A DNA stretch of 64,000 nucleotides, from assembly GCA_032768795.1 (NCBI GenBank), contig CP136490.1:2728001-2792000 (forward strand), in the 5' to 3' direction. This DNA is from Tremella fuciformis. Taxonomy: Eukaryota > Basidiomycota > Tremellomycetes > Tremellales > Tremellaceae. Within the stretch, counting starts at the first letter, position 1. Each line of letters begins with the position of its first letter. The notes under the pieces were generated by a model, which saw only the letters and a program-made list of their open reading frames with translations, was not told the origin of the DNA and did not search any database. This document shows, piece by piece, positions 1 to 13,250 of this stretch. The translations under genes and the position numbers were made by a program.

Positions 1-3000
1 CGAGCTGGAAAGACGTCAATGTATACGCTTTGCGAGCTAGTGCGCAGAAGACGCATCGACAACTCCACCGAGCCATTAGGAAATTCCGAGATATCCTTCG
101 ACAGCCGGTCTCACCTCTACTCGCCGACATGACGTCCTTCAGCGCACAAGAAAATCCGGTCGCTTCCGCTTTCACGGCCGCGCCAATCGCTGTATCTGCT
201 CCCGAGCTCGATGAGCAGTATCTCCTTCAGCGCCCGACCGGCGCCGTGGTACCCGAGCCGCTCAAGAATGTTGCCGTGACCTATCAGAGGTTCCGCGCGG
301 TGCATCAGGCTTTCGGCGAAGCTCAAAGGTCTCAAGCGCCCGAAGATATCGACACGTTTGCCGTCGATATCATCGAGACGGCCGCCATGCTGGCGAAGGC
401 CACGCCGTCTATACTCACCAAAGAGAATGCAAAACTGGTCAAGAATCTGGCCACCCGAAAACGCAAAGCCTTTGCAGACTTGCTTTCGGCCTTACGGGAG
501 ACCGGATTTTCATCGAGCGTCCGTGCGGATCTTCTAGCAAAACAAAATTCCAATCAATGGATCCTTGAACGCCTCGCTCTACCGGTACATCTCGGCGAGC
601 AGGCAACCAAGAAGATCGAGTCGTATCACCATCGCCTTGCTGTCATAATGGCTACCCTCAGAGCGGCTTTCAACGGGCACAATGACGACATCGCCAGCCA
701 GGACCTGCAGAGGGGTATCGGCTTCACCGAGAGTGTCTATGCTGTGGCGTTGACGGAAAGGGACAGGTGAGTATTCCCCCTCTACGTTGGCTGTCCTTCT
801 GACTTGCTTAGGGCGGCGGGCTGGCTTTCTGCTCTCGTCAAGACTTCCTACAGACTCGAACGGCTCAGTGCTTGTGCCGCATCGACAGCCACCTACGGCG
901 GTCCGCCGGTGCTGGCGGCCTTCGAGGCTACATTGCGCAGACTCTGCGAAATCCAGAATGCTATGCAAGAGGCAGAGACCGGTATCCGAGATTTGAGAGA
1001 GCTTCAGGCCCGCTCCCCTGCCGATGCTGACCTCGGTCTCGTGCAGCGCCTCAAGCAACGCACTGCGGGCGACACTGCGGCTTTGCGGACAGCATGTGCA
1101 GCTGCTCAGGCCTCTGGATGCTCTTTATTCACGAACGGTCAGCTCCAGCAGCCGTCTTGTCCCGAATACCGAGCTGACGTTTCCAGAAGAATACGGGGCT
1201 CTGACCCAGGCCAAGACGACGTTCGAGCACGTACAGCAGGAGCTTCGGCAGCAGGCTCATCAGATGCCGGAGCTGCGACACCTCTTGATCCCAATCGCCG
1301 ACATGGCTGTCGTGCCGCCCGAGAGCAACTTGTCGGGAACATCTAGTGATGGCGCCACCGAGGCGGTGATGGAGAAGAGCGACAATCTTATCCAGAAGCT
1401 GCTCGTCGTGACCCAGCGCCTCGACACTGTTCCACCTGCAGCGCTCGATGACGACACACGCCTACGGCTCACCGACGACCTTTCCTCGCAACGCAAGTTG
1501 TACGATTCCTTACGCCTGGCAGACATATTGCAGACTCTTGACGAAGTACTGTCTCTCGCTTCGCAAAGCGCCACCGCTGCTGGCTCTCCCGACTTCTCAA
1601 AGAGCCTTGCCGGTCTCGTTCCGTTCTTGCAAGTCTTCACCGACACTCTGAGCCATCGCATTGCCACGCACCTTCATACAGTGCAGTCGACTTACAAGCT
1701 TTGCTATGTGGTAGCTCGAGTAATGCTCGATCTCGCCACTAAAGGGTTCTGCAAGCCGCAAGAGGCATCGGACGATGCCGAAGGCGATGGCGGAGAGACC
1801 GTTGAGGGCACCGGCATGGGCGCCGGAACGGGCGATAAGAATGTCTCGTCTGAGATCCAAGAAGAGTCTCAAGTGGAAGGGCTGCAAGGCGAGCAAGAGG
1901 AGGATGGGGAGCAGAAAGCGGATGGGGAGAAGGAGGGAGAAGACGACGCAGTCAGTATGGACGAAGATTTCGAGGGAGCATTGGAGGATGGAAAGGAGAA
2001 GGAAGAGGGCGGCAACGACGATGACGAAGAGGGAGAAGAGGAAGATCATGACGAGCATGCGGGCGACGTGGACCCCTTGGATCCCGGAGCAGTGGACGAG
2101 AAGTTCTGGGGGGAGGAGAAGGACGAGACCAAGAAGGATGGAGACGACAAGATGAACGAGCAACAGCAGACGCAGGAACAGGAGGGCGAGAGTGAAATGA
2201 CGGCCAAGGAAAACGACCAGAAGGGCAAAGACAAGAAGGAGAAGAAGGAGGGTACCGACAATGCCGCAGGCGAGCAAGAGTCCGCACTCGAAGCTGAAGG
2301 AGAAGGTGTCGAGGATCTTCCAGAACCTCAAGAAGATGCCGGGCATGGCGATGAGGACGAAGGGGAACAGCAACAGCAGCAAAAGCCGGACGAGGTGGCA
2401 GCACCAGAAGGCGAGAACCTGGATCTCCCGGAGGATCTTGATCTGGGGGAAAACGATGCTGCAGACGACATGGACGGAATTGACGATGACGATCTCTCCC
2501 TTCCTGCCGACGAAGCTGAGGGTTCGGACGACGACATGAACGCGGATGGAGAACGCGCGCTTGACGACGAGATGGAAGGAGAGGCAACCGAAGATGCCCC
2601 CGATGCCGCTGGTGTCGGCGAGGACGATGCCATGGAGCAGGAAGAGACGCTGAACCAAAATGTCGATCTCTCAGCCTCGAATGACGCCTTTGCTCAGGAG
2701 TCCCAGGACTTCAGCAAGGGGCAGAGTGGCTCGACTCAGCAGCAGCAGAAGGAAGCAGCGGAGAATGAGGCCCCCGAGACCAAGCCAGACGAGGAGGAAG
2801 CAAAGGAGCCCCAGGGCGACGGGTGAGTTGGCCTTGGCAGCGTGACTTCTATTCTGACAGACAGCGTGGCTCCACAAGCCGCTGCCGGCGGTGCGACGAC
2901 GGAACAGCAAGACCAGCAGGACGGGCCAACGGATTCGGCTGGGGCGCCCATGCCGGCTGAAACTTCTGCTCAGCAAGACAACCGATCCCTAGGCGATATC

Positions 3001-4449
3001 CTCAAAGACATCCGTCGGCGCCGCGACGAGATTCTGGCTCAGCAAGAACGCGCAGAACAGTCGGCCGATGCCCCGAACGAAGCTCCAGGTCAAGTTGAGT
3101 ATCTGCGAGAGGATCAGTCTGCCGAAGACGAGACACAGGCTCTGGGAGCTGCCGGCGAGGACGAGCGGCAGAAGCTCGAAGACCTCAACATCGTGGACGA
3201 CGAGCAAGAGAATGAGGATCAAGCCATGCCGATGGAAGACGATGTCGAGGGCGATGGAGATGAGGCAAGACGACCTCCAGCTAGTCATCCTGAGAGGGCT
3301 GCACCGCCCGAACGAGGCCTTGATGAAAGTATCAGCGCCGAGAAGGCATTGACCCAGACCGATATCAGAGGCAATGCCGAGCCTGCCCAGACGGAGCTCG
3401 GCGAGGACTTTGACTTGGAAAGGGGTGACATGGCGCATGAGACGACCGCTGAGATAGTCGACCCTCAAGGTCCAGAGCAGATCAAGCTCGAGATCGTTGA
3501 CCCCTCTTCCCAGGCGATGGTACAGACTGGTGAAGACACATGGCGGCAATACGCCTCTCTCACCTCCGAACTGTCTTATGCCCTGTGCGAACAGCTTCGA
3601 CTCATCCTCGAGCCTACGTTGGCCACTCGTCTGCAGGGCGATTTCCGGACGGGCAAGCGACTCAACATGCGTAAGATTATCCCCTACATCGCTTCCGAGT
3701 ACACGAAAGACAAGATCTGGCTTCGACGCACTAAGCCCTCAAGGAGGGAGTACCAGGTCTTGCTCTCACTGGACGACTCGCGATCCATGTCCGAGTCACA
3801 TTCCGTCCATCTCGCCTATCAGACCCTTGCTCTGGTCTGCCAAGCCCTCAACAAGCTGGAAGTGGGTCAAGTGGCCGTTGCCAAGTTCGGAGACGGCGTC
3901 GACATACTTCATCCTTTTGGCGAGGGAGGCTTCACCGATCGCGATGGCGCCAAGGTCGTCCAGTCTTTCGGCTTTGATCAGCAGAGGACCGACGTCGCTC
4001 GACTGGTCGAGAAGACCCTCGAGTACCTCGCCCAAGCCCGTCAGAGCCAGTCTGCAACCCAGACCAGCGCGGATTTGTGGCAGCTGCAGATCATCATCTC
4101 GGACGGCGTGTGCCAAGACCATCACAAGCTGCGCACGCTCCTCCGTCGCGCCGTCGAAGAAAGGGTCATGGTCGTCTTCATCATCGTCGATTCGCTCCAC
4201 CAGCAACCCAGCGCCAGCTCCCAATCTGCTCCCAGCACTGGCTCGGCAGCCGCCCGCCCTAGCATCCTTTCGATGCAGAGCGTCGAGTACACCAACGTCA
4301 ACGGCTCGATGGAGCTGGAGATGAAGCGATACCTCGACACGTTCCCCTTCGAGTTTTACGTCGTCCTGCGGGACGTCGAGGCGCTGCCGGGAGTGCTGGC
4401 GGATACGCTGCGGCAGTGGATGGCGCGGGTCTCGCAATCGCAGGAATAA
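1..4449 (+). CDS. MDN1: Midasin (dynein-related AAA ATPase), 3' part only
   Basis: Midasin is the giant AAA ATPase that pulls assembly factors off pre-60S ribosomal particles in the nucleolus and nucleoplasm. The 5' part lies outside the window. Four exons (1-766, 812-1137, 1187-2822, 2865-4449) join in frame and give 1,436 visible residues. The opening WKDVNVYAL context and the helical repeats that follow match the midasin tail. From about 1,760 to 3,450 the protein is an extremely Asp/Glu/Gln-rich linker, as known for this family. It ends in a VWA domain with a MIDAS motif (DDSRSMS near 3,772-3,792) and the IIISDG strand near 4,090, the part that in yeast binds Rsa4 and Ytm1. The AAA modules cannot be seen. 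The stop at 4449 faces MIM2. Identification is secure; exact splice sites inside the linker are inferred from reading frame. Confidence 0.93.
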
Positions 4450-4579
4450 CGAATTCGATGTCATAGTTATTGTTGTATACAAACCTGTTGTATGCCTAGA
4501 ATGCATAATGCTCAGTGATGTGTGTGCCGTTGCGATCGTTACGTTCATATGTCTTCTCCAGTCTCGCCTTGTTCCAGTG

Positions 4580-4933
4580 TCATCTCAGCCCAAAGAACGC
4601 CTTGCCCAGTCCCAAATCGAGGTATCGTGCGTACACTGCTTGTCAGCTGACGTGGGGCAGCTGCGCGCAAAGAGAGTCACTCCAATATGCAGCTCGGCGC
4701 CCATACCACTTGCCCACTGTCGGCAAGAGGATGATGGACAACACCACCTCGAGTTGCCGTAACGATTCTTCCCATTCTTCTTGGATCATTGCCGCCTGTT
4801 CCTCCTCGTCCGAGTCGAGCGAAGACAGTGTGTTGTCGGACGAGGCTTCTGATGGTGGGTAGTCCGGCAGTCGCGATGAGCTTGCTTCTGCTGTTTGACC
4901 CGCCCCTGTGGGCTTGGGATAGGGTATGGGCAT
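4580..4933 (-). CDS. MIM2: Mitochondrial import protein Mim2
   Basis: Small outer-membrane protein of the MIM complex, which in yeast inserts alpha-helical proteins into the mitochondrial outer membrane. Two exons (4681-4933 and 4580-4635) joined over a 45-nt intron give 102 residues. The N-terminal half is acidic and Ser-rich. Then comes the diagnostic block: EEWEESLRQLE, a hydrophobic stretch, and GKWYGRRAAYW, continued after the intron by MYARYLDLGLGKAF. This follows the fungal Mim2 pattern of an acidic head, a W-E-x-S-L-x-Q-L helix and a G-(K)-x-x-G-R-R segment. The frame stays open upstream to about 5164, but the short start fits the family's small size. It is convergent with MDN1 and divergent from MED12. 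Family assignment rests on motif recall, not alignment. Confidence 0.75.
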
Positions 4934-5302
4934 TGTGGGCGTCGAGCGATGGACGATGGACAGGAGATGCTCGAACACCGAGGTCGCATCCAACATCTTG
5001 CCGCAGAACCGTTTACTAATGGTTTCGCCCTCGATTAGAAACCAGATTAGCGATCTTTCTGGATGTTTGGGTAGCTTTACTAATGGACGACCTCCACAGA
5101 TGTTGTCCGAAGCGGCTCCAATCTCTTTCGACATTCCGTTCTGGACTTCCAGGACTCTGTTCATACCCCATACCTCCCGGCGAGGACGCCCCGAGTCATA
5201 TCGGCACGCAGTCGAGGATCCCTACCTGCTTCAGTATCCCGACGCCGAGACCGACATGTTCTCAAATCAGCGACGACCGAGTGATAGGCTCGATAGCCGG
5301 TG
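4934..5302. promoter_or_regulatory. Shared promoter region of MIM2 and MED12
   Basis: A 369-bp gap between two divergent start codons. The minus-strand frame of MIM2 stays open across most of it, so part may be transcribed leader. I see no clear TATA box or repeat. Confidence 0.4.
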
Positions 5303-8300
5303 ATGCCATCTTCTGGTCGAGTGCACACGGGTGTAGGCGGCAGCTCGGGAGGTCAAGCCATGTCGATTGCTGGCCCCTCACACCGCAATGTGTCGGCGAC
5401 GGCGCTGGCCGCTCAGCTTAAAGGGAGAAGAGGCTCAGCTGCCAAGTCTGCGGAATCTACCGATACCGCTGTCGATACCATCGAGGTTGAGAACTTTGGT
5501 CCTCCGGCTTGGAGGACGGTTCTCAACAAGCGAGCAGATCTGGGTGAGCTGCGATCTTCTTTGAGCCGGCCATGTTCCAGCTGACTTCTAGGCTATCCCG
5601 ACTTTTACCCATCCAGGCCAGGCTTCCATCAGCCCGAAGATGTTCTCACCGAGGAGAATGTCAAGAATGGCTACCAGGCCAAGAGCTACGTTGCCTTGCA
5701 GGTATGACTCATAATCGATGAGCGACCTGTATGTGTCGCTGACAACCAGGCCGAAGGCTTCTCTATGCATGGCCCGATATACAAGCACTTGATCGCAAAT
5801 GGCGGGTTGGAAGCCATCAACCAGCTGGCCATGGAGGTCTTGGCCAAGCGAGACGAGGGCATGCCCAAGATCAAGCGAGTTATCCTCTTCTGCAGATGGC
5901 AAGTGCTGACTAGTAGCGAGCGCGCTTTCCGGCTGCCGGTCCGAGTGACCTATACCGATGCTCGTCGGGCTCAGTTTCTCGTGGATTTGGCCAATCCGCT
6001 CATACCCCTTCATCGGCTCATGCGTATGCCTGTGCCCTACGGCTTCAAGGGCGTCGAATTGCTGGACGCCATGTTCAACCCGGTCATCACTCCGTCATCC
6101 GGGCCACCGAAACCCCGCCCGACGCCAGATCCTGTACCCGTTGAACGTGCCGTTTGGTTCATTCGGATCCTTGGTGCGAACGAGATCGTTGCACATCGAG
6201 GTCGAGCGCAGCCTGCACTCGCATCTGTCGCAGCACCATCGCCCGTCCCGGCGACTCCGTCCTCGACAGCTACACTTTCCAACATATCTGCGTTGCCCTT
6301 GTCGAGCAACGACTGGTATACACAAGAGTTCACCAATACTCTCACAACATGGCTTCGAATCCAGCTGGGCCAGCTCACGGTACCGAAGTCTAGCATCGAA
6401 GGCGCCTCTCCTGCCAAACCTGTGGCAGGCGTATTTACCGACGAGAAATTTCGAACACGGTGGACGGCCAAGTGGGAATATGGACTGGCCTTGCTGCTGA
6501 AACTCAAGGTCACACGACTGCTTTCAAATCGCATGTTCACTTCGTGGCTGTCCGATCAACTCGCCTCTTCCAATCTTGTTCAACTTCCATTTCTGAGTCG
6601 CCTCGTCGCTCTCTTCTTGCCCGAGATGGCACGTCACGTCATCAATGGTCGACAATGCATTCGGGCTCTGTGCTCCTCCCTGCTCGCAATACAGGGCTCT
6701 ACGGCGATGGCAAATCTCGAGAATGTGGCTAGTCTACTGCGGACACTGATCAGATCCCTCTATAACGCGAACCCGGAGATCATTTTCAGTCCACGAGGTT
6801 GGCGCCTGCATGCGGAAGTCCTGACGTCGATACTCAAGCCATCAGACGAGGCGTCGACTTCGCTAGACACCGGAGGAGCGCAGTTCGCGCGCCCCCAGAC
6901 AGAAGCGCGCCACCTCAATTTGTGGCATCAGCCGGTACCCACTCGGACGACGGTGTCCCGTAGGAAGCAGCAGATGGACGAGATTCAGAGGCTCGACTCG
7001 ATTTGTGCCGAAACGGTGATGCCTGATCTCTGCAAGGCTTACTTTGATGGCAACTCAGCTCCCGGGTCCCCGAATCTCGATGTCAAGCGATTACGGGAGA
7101 AAATTTCGACCATCCTGAATTGGTCGATGGGGCTCTTTCAGCTCGGATTCCATAGACCGTATGCCGTCTACACAATGCTCAAAGTGTGGCACGAGAAGCA
7201 CCACAAGAGCAAAGCTAGATCAAGCGATCTCGATTTGTTTCCGATCCTTTACGAGTGGCTCGACAAGTCTCCGGCGGCTCAGCGTGCAGAGAATGTCCAA
7301 GCTATCGGTATTACCTTTGGTGAACTGACTCGCGCTGGGCTGTTCTCTTACGGGCGCTACATGCAGACTCTGATCGCAAAAGGTCACACTGCGAGGTCGA
7401 GAACGCATGAGAGCCCGACGTCGCATCACCTCGCCATCCTACGAGTTCTACCGATTTTCGTGGATACGAAGGATCTATTACAGCAACGCCGCATAGCCCT
7501 ATGCGGCGACGACCGTCGACTTCGTCAGCTAGACCAGCAAGAAGAGGAGCAGGCGGAAGAGGCTTACATCGAGGAGATCCGAGAATACGTGCCAGAAATC
7601 TTTGGCTTTCGCAGGTACGGGAAAAGCGCTCAATTGCGGAATGGGCTTCACTACGATATGTCCAGTTCGCGAAGCATGACTCGACATCGCTTTGTGCACG
7701 CCCGATTTCGCGTCTTTCCTGCGGCAGTCCAGCACCTTACTCGACAAGGTCCCGTCCCTCCCATGGACACGTCGACCTTCTGTCGGATCGTAGACGTGTT
7801 TCGGCAGGGGAAAGGCGGCTCGACGACTGCCGACTTCCTGCTCAAAGCCCTGCAGCTGGTCCAGGACAAGGAGGTCCTCGCCATGACGGTCAACGCTGTC
7901 CGACGGGATGCGGATATATGGACCGCCATGGACCGATGGCATCAAGTCATCGACACTGTCATGGACCGCATTCAAAGCTTGCGAGAGCGGGATCAATACA
8001 ACGTCGAACTGATGGGATTGCTGCTCGATCTAGCGAAACAGGGTCGATTGCCGGCTGATGATTTGGCCGAAGTTGAGAGCATTCGGAAAGAACACGACGA
8101 GGCCAAGCCACCGGCAACTGCTGGCTGGTCGGATGCGAAGGACAGCATGGGTCAATTGCAGTCCATCGTCAGCAGCGGCGATTCCGTTGCAGCGACAGGC
8201 ATGGCGGACAAGCTGTTGTTTCGCCACGGCCCATTCGCAAAATGGGGAGATATCTGGTGGCCCTCGGTCGTTGAAGCGTCCCAATCGCCGAAACTCGGTA

Positions 8301-10782
8301 TCACCTTGGAAAAGGTTTTCGACGCCACCGTCAGCCATGCAACGGCCATGGATGAGCTGTCTGAGCGCGGCCTGGACAGTGTGATCGCTGCTTGGCTTAA
8401 CAACATGAGCCCGCAGGCCCGTATCGACGTTTTCGGACAGGCAAGTTCGAATCATATCGTCTCGCTCCTCTTGACACTGGCTGCTGGGCGTCGTGCGTCT
8501 TCCGTCACGCTATTGGAGGGCCTCGTCTATAACGCCTGGAAGCAAGCTGCGACAATCTGTCTAGGCTCGCGCGCCCGCCTATCGGCAGGTCAGCTCCGTA
8601 TGGTCGAAGCCGCAGTCACCATCTGCCAACAACTGCTCTTGACTGTTCCGCCTAGTCAAAAGTTACCTCCACAGACGCTTTGCGAGGCAGTCATTCTGCA
8701 GACGTCACGCGCACAAGCATTCAGCAATTCTCACATCACTCTTTTGATCCGGCATCTCCCGTATCTCGTCATTCTGGAGCGGTCTGCGGTTGTCTGGCAA
8801 CGTACTCGCGAGCAGATAACCTCGTTGCTGCATGACCTCGCCAACACGCCTGAATTCAAGAATGCTGCATTCAGGCACATCGATCTGCTCAAAGATGTCT
8901 TCCTGTCCAACGAGTGGAACAAGACGCATGATCTCGGCTTGGAGGCTGGTATGGTAGAGGCCCTCAAGCTGATGATGTCTGACCCGACGACGAGTCAGTG
9001 GTCATACTAGGCACCGAGCTCGGCTGACATGCAGACGAACGAAGACCCAGTACCGCTGTGTCGCTAGACGCTAGATTCAGTGCCTGGCGGTGGACACGAA
9101 TCGTGCTGGAAATGCGGGTCGAGTTCAAGCGACTGGCTCTTGTCATCGAAAATGCCGAGGACCCTACTGTCAATGTCGGCAGCGACGCCCGAAAACGACA
9201 CGAGGAGGCTGTGGGTGCTCGGCAGACGCTGTCAAGGCTCGTGCAAGAGACTTTTGACCGTAACGCCACGGCGGATGACATGGATCTCATCTGCGAAGCT
9301 TTCCGAGGCATCGAGCCGATCGTGATTCAAGAAATCCTCGTTGCTGGTCTCGATCGTTTGACGGCCCTTCTGTCACAAGTCGTCGGCGCGGACCACCAGT
9401 TCCAGTTAGAGCATGCCAGTGCCGCGATTGACCTCGTCTTGACTATCCTGAGCAGTAGCACAGGCCCCATCGACAAGCTCAAGGTTGAGAACAATGTGCT
9501 GCATGCTCGACATCGTTTGTTGGATATGGTCTCAGTCGCCTTGCAAAGCGTCGAAAGACAATTCGCCTCACGAAACGAGCAGAGTCACGTCATCGAAGCG
9601 ATCGCTCCTCCGCGGTTTGAAGACGCCTTCAAGGTAACGGTCAAGCTACTCAAGTATGCGCTCGGCATCAACGCAGATCGCCCAGGCGTAAATGCTAGTC
9701 CTGGCCCAGACTTTGCGCGCTTGGCCGTGGCATTCCTCCGAGTCATCGTTGTGAGTGTCCTTGTCGAGGTCGCTTTCGTGACTGAACAACAGGCACTTCC
9801 TCATCCGTCACGAGAGGGGCTGGTAGATACGCTCATCCATATCGTGGACATGGCGCCGGGGACAGGTCGGGTCGCGGTACAAAACGCGCTTCTTGCCGAA
9901 ATTCCATCGGCTGCGGTGCAGGCCGCGCTGGCGGCTACCCCTTCGCTCGTGCGAGCACTGCCTGTGCAATCTCCTCAGCGCAGACCCCTCGGCCTCACGC
10001 GGCTTGACCCGTTGCAAGAATCTAACGATCTGGTCGACGCGGCTCTCATTCATCTCGATGACAGGCCATGGGAGAACATGGAGCACTTGCAACCCCCACC
10101 GGAGATCAAGAAACACAATGACCCTCTGCTTCTGGCTAGGCCGATCAAGGACACGGGATCTGTCCCTCTGTCCTTCTTTGACCCGCATGTGTGTGCCGAT
10201 CTACCTCCTGCGTCACCAAGCACGCCTGAAGCCAGCGAAGATGGCGACGGGGCGTCCAATTCCGACTCTGAGCCGAATTGGTGGGACTTTACCTCTGAGC
10301 GAAATCTGGGCGAGGGCTTGGCGGGTGAGCCCCTCGCCGCGCGTGAAGTGGCCGGCAGCCTTTACGCCGGAACAGCAGATCGAGAGAAGGAACCTGGGCC
10401 CAAGACCCCGCGGTCCACTGCTGTGGGATTGGGCATAAGCCTGCCGGACCAGATCACTTCAGCCGACCGAGGCAGGCGTATGAGTCAGCGACTGGCGACG
10501 AATCCGATGGTCACGCCAGGCGGATCAACCCGTCCTGTGCCTCCGTCCACGACTGCGACGACGACGACCGGAAAGAAGGACAATCCGATCACGATCGACG
10601 AAGATGAGAGCAGCGATGACTCTTCTCCTGGCGAGGAAGAATCTGCGCCTCCGACAAAGAGGCCCAAGACAGGAGGCAAGACGGTCGGGAGCAAGGCGCC
10701 GAGGAAGACGACAGGAGGGAAGAATATGGGACGCAAGGCGTCCGTTGGGGGAAAGAGCACGCGCAAGGGCGTGAAGCGGTGA
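5303..10782 (+). CDS. MED12: Mediator complex subunit 12 (Srb8)
   Basis: MED12 is the large scaffold of the CDK8 kinase module that reversibly docks on Mediator and activates Cdk8-cyclin C in the nucleus. The N-terminal Med12 domain is clear: GYPDFYPSRPG, then QPEDVLTEENVKNGY, then AEGFSMHGPI. Exons 5303-5543, 5592-5701, 5750-8993, 9035-9750 and 9793-10782 give about 1,766 residues. The last intron (9751-9792) is 42 nt, contains no stop and is in frame, so it was inferred from its gtgagt donor and ctgaac...acag end. The middle is helical and poorly conserved, as usual for fungal Srb8. The last 100 residues are a Lys/Thr/Gly-rich basic tail preceded by an acidic DEDESSDDSS patch, a likely nuclear or interaction tail. 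It shares a promoter with MIM2. Confidence 0.9.
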
Positions 10783-11086
10783 AGTGAAGGACGCGGGATG
10801 TTGTATTGATCTTCATGTGTGATCTTGGTACGTGTGGCTTGACGCTCTCATTGGGCATTGTATGCATCTACGATTGTCATGAGAGCATGAGATACGAGGT
10901 GCCACATTCAAATGCAAGGAGAGAGTTGCTGCGGGAGGTCGAGATGAAAAGACGCGTTGGATTAGAGACATCTTCTGCTCAACCTTTCTATCTCCTGCTC
11001 TCACTCTCTCTCGGCCCTCGACTAGGCCGTTCCAAGAATCAGCACACCCCCCGGATCATCGTACACGCCCTCCTTCGAGCACCGCG
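10783..11086. other. Intergenic spacer, MED12 to NIPA gene
   Basis: 304 bp between tandem plus-strand genes. A CT-rich stretch (about 10,975-11,030, tctcactctctctcgg) precedes the next ATG and resembles fungal pyrimidine-rich core promoters. No other gene is visible. Confidence 0.4.
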
Positions 11087-12978
11087 ATGATCGAAGAAAA
11101 GTACATCGGGCTGGGCTTGGCATTGGGAGGGACGTTCCTCATCGGGTGTGTCTCGTCCCTAGCCTTCTCCCACCTCGCATGTACTCCGGACAAGCGCAGC
11201 TGACTCCCAGCTCGAGCTTTATCATCACGAAGAAGGTCAGCTAGACTCTGGCTAGTATGGACGAAGCTGACATGTCAGGGGCTGAACGATGCCGCCCGCC
11301 AGACGAACGAGTATCCCCACTCTCACCAGCGCAGCAACGCCCCTCGGATAGCATGTGAGCGGCTCGGCTACCCCTCTCCCCCCCCCCCCCCCCCCCCCTC
11401 CCTCCGCGCGCGGCAAGCGGCTGACGTGCAGCGGACGACCATGCGTACTTGCAAAACCCCATCTGGTGGGCCGGAATGATCACAAGTCAGCTAGGTTTGC
11501 TTCGAAGTGAGAGGGGATGAGCTGACGGGCAGTGGTGACGGGTGAACTGGCCAACTTTGCCGCGTACACATTTGCGCCTGCTATTCTCGTCACGCCCCTC
11601 GGTGCCATGAGCGTCATCATCGGGTGAGCCCTGCCTCTCGAGAGGGAGGTAGTGCTGATGGACGATAGTGCTATCCTCGCGTCGTTTCTCCTGGATGAGA
11701 AGCTGGGCCGGCTGGGCATATGCGGCTGCGCCTCGTGTATCGTACGTCCTCCACCTGATCTCAACCCCGGAGGAGAGGTGTGGGGCTGAGGGCAGATTGG
11801 CACCGTCGTGATCATCCTGCATGCGCCTTCGGACAAGGACGTCGAGACGGTAGATGAGATCCTTGCCTACGCCGCCCGGCCCGCGTTTGTCGGCTACTGT
11901 CTCTTCGTCACGGCGTTCTCGGCGTACATGCTGGTCAAGGTCGTCCCGAAGTATGGCACCAAGAATCCGGCTGTGTACTTGTCCATCTGCTCCCTGGTTG
12001 GGAGCATATCTGTCATGGCTATCAAGGTGAGCTCTCGTGCAGCACTGGAACGGTTTGGTCGATGTTGATGTGCAGGGCTTTGGTGTCGCCCTCAAGCTCA
12101 CGTTTGCGGGCAACAATCAGCTCACGCATATCTCGACATATGTCTTTGGCATCGTTACTCTTGGCTGTATCCTCGTGCAGATGGCGAGTTGCGCCTCACA
12201 TTAAATCCCGCTGTAGCTGATTCCACAGAACTTCTTCAACAAGGCTTTGGACACCTTCCCTACCAACACGTGAGTTCAGGTCTCTGATAGGACCGTGAGC
12301 GATACTGAAGAATAGCGTCAACCCCATCTACTTTGTCTTCTTCGTGTGTCACCTCTTTCTGCACGTCAAAATGGTTCGCTGATTGCAGACCACTGCGACC
12401 ATCGTTGCATCTGCCATCCTCTTCCAAGGCTTCAACACCACTGACGCTGTCAACACGCTGTCTCTCATCTGCGGCTTTCTCATCATCTTCATGGGCGTCT
12501 ACCTGCTCAACGTCTCGCGTGAGCCACAGAAGCCTCATCACCACGGATCGCTCGAAACCGGTCTCATGAGTGCGTCTCAATAGCCACGTGTACTTGCGAG
12601 AGTTGTGCTCACACGCCAGACCCCCGCATGAGCATGTCTGGACGATTGTCGATGGAGTCAAATGGACCTACCATGTGGAACTACGGCTCTGTTCCAAACA
12701 ACCCGTCTTATGCCCCTGACGGATCCCTTCTGTCTGCGGGACACGGTCGACGCAGCTCGATCTACCGACAACAGAACTCGACGCTGTTCTCTGCATTCGA
12801 GGGTGACGATGTGGCATTGAGTGATCTGCCCGAAGAAGACGAGGACTCGGACGAGGATCGTCGTCGAGCAGGCGCTGGGGCCCATGGCCAGGCCAGGAGC
12901 CTACTTGGCCAGCGCCGGGAGGGAGGTGCGGAAGGAGGAAGACATCCGGCATATCAGGACGAAGAGGCGGGACGATAG
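11087..12978 (+). CDS. NIPA-type magnesium transporter (DUF803)
   Basis: Multi-pass membrane protein of the NIPA family, which moves Mg2+ across the plasma or endosomal membrane. Twelve exons splice in frame. The signature order is visible: [67 protein letters not shown], then [18 protein letters not shown] and VNPIYFVFF. About nine hydrophobic segments are present. The C-terminal tail (from about 12,620) is soluble, Ser/Arg-rich and acidic, with no family match that I know. One intron (12184-12228) has a GC donor (ATG|gcgagt). Another carries a 21-base C run. The gene runs tail-to-tail with RPC25. The substrate is inferred from the family; other divalent cations are possible. Confidence 0.88.
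11378..11398. repeat. Poly-C tract inside an intron
   Basis: Twenty-one consecutive C on the plus strand, inside the third intron of the NIPA-type gene, between its gtgagc donor and the gctgac...cag end. Length is likely variable and prone to sequencing error. Confidence 0.9.
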
Positions 12979-13250
12979 ATTCTTTTTCGCAGGGCAGGCT
13001 GGAAAAGATGGACATTTGGCATACTACATACTGGCATGCTTGGCTGGGAGAGCGATAAACATGGCAAAACAACATGCCACGGATATGTTGTAGGATACCC
13101 TGCACTCGCATCGATATCATGCATGCAGTCAAGGCTCGTGCGGCACAGGTCGAATATCGTTTACATGCAAGATAGAATGAGTTCCCAGAAGATAGATGGG
13201 TAACCCAAAAGTGGTCGTATGACAGAATATCGTAGATGTTCCGAGATGTG

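Noticed and set aside
1597..2658. 353-residue minus-strand frame rich in Leu/Val, like a membrane protein
   Set aside because: It is the antisense of the Glu/Asp codons of the midasin linker; reverse complements of GAG/GAC runs read as Leu/Val. The plus-strand frame is the known gene.
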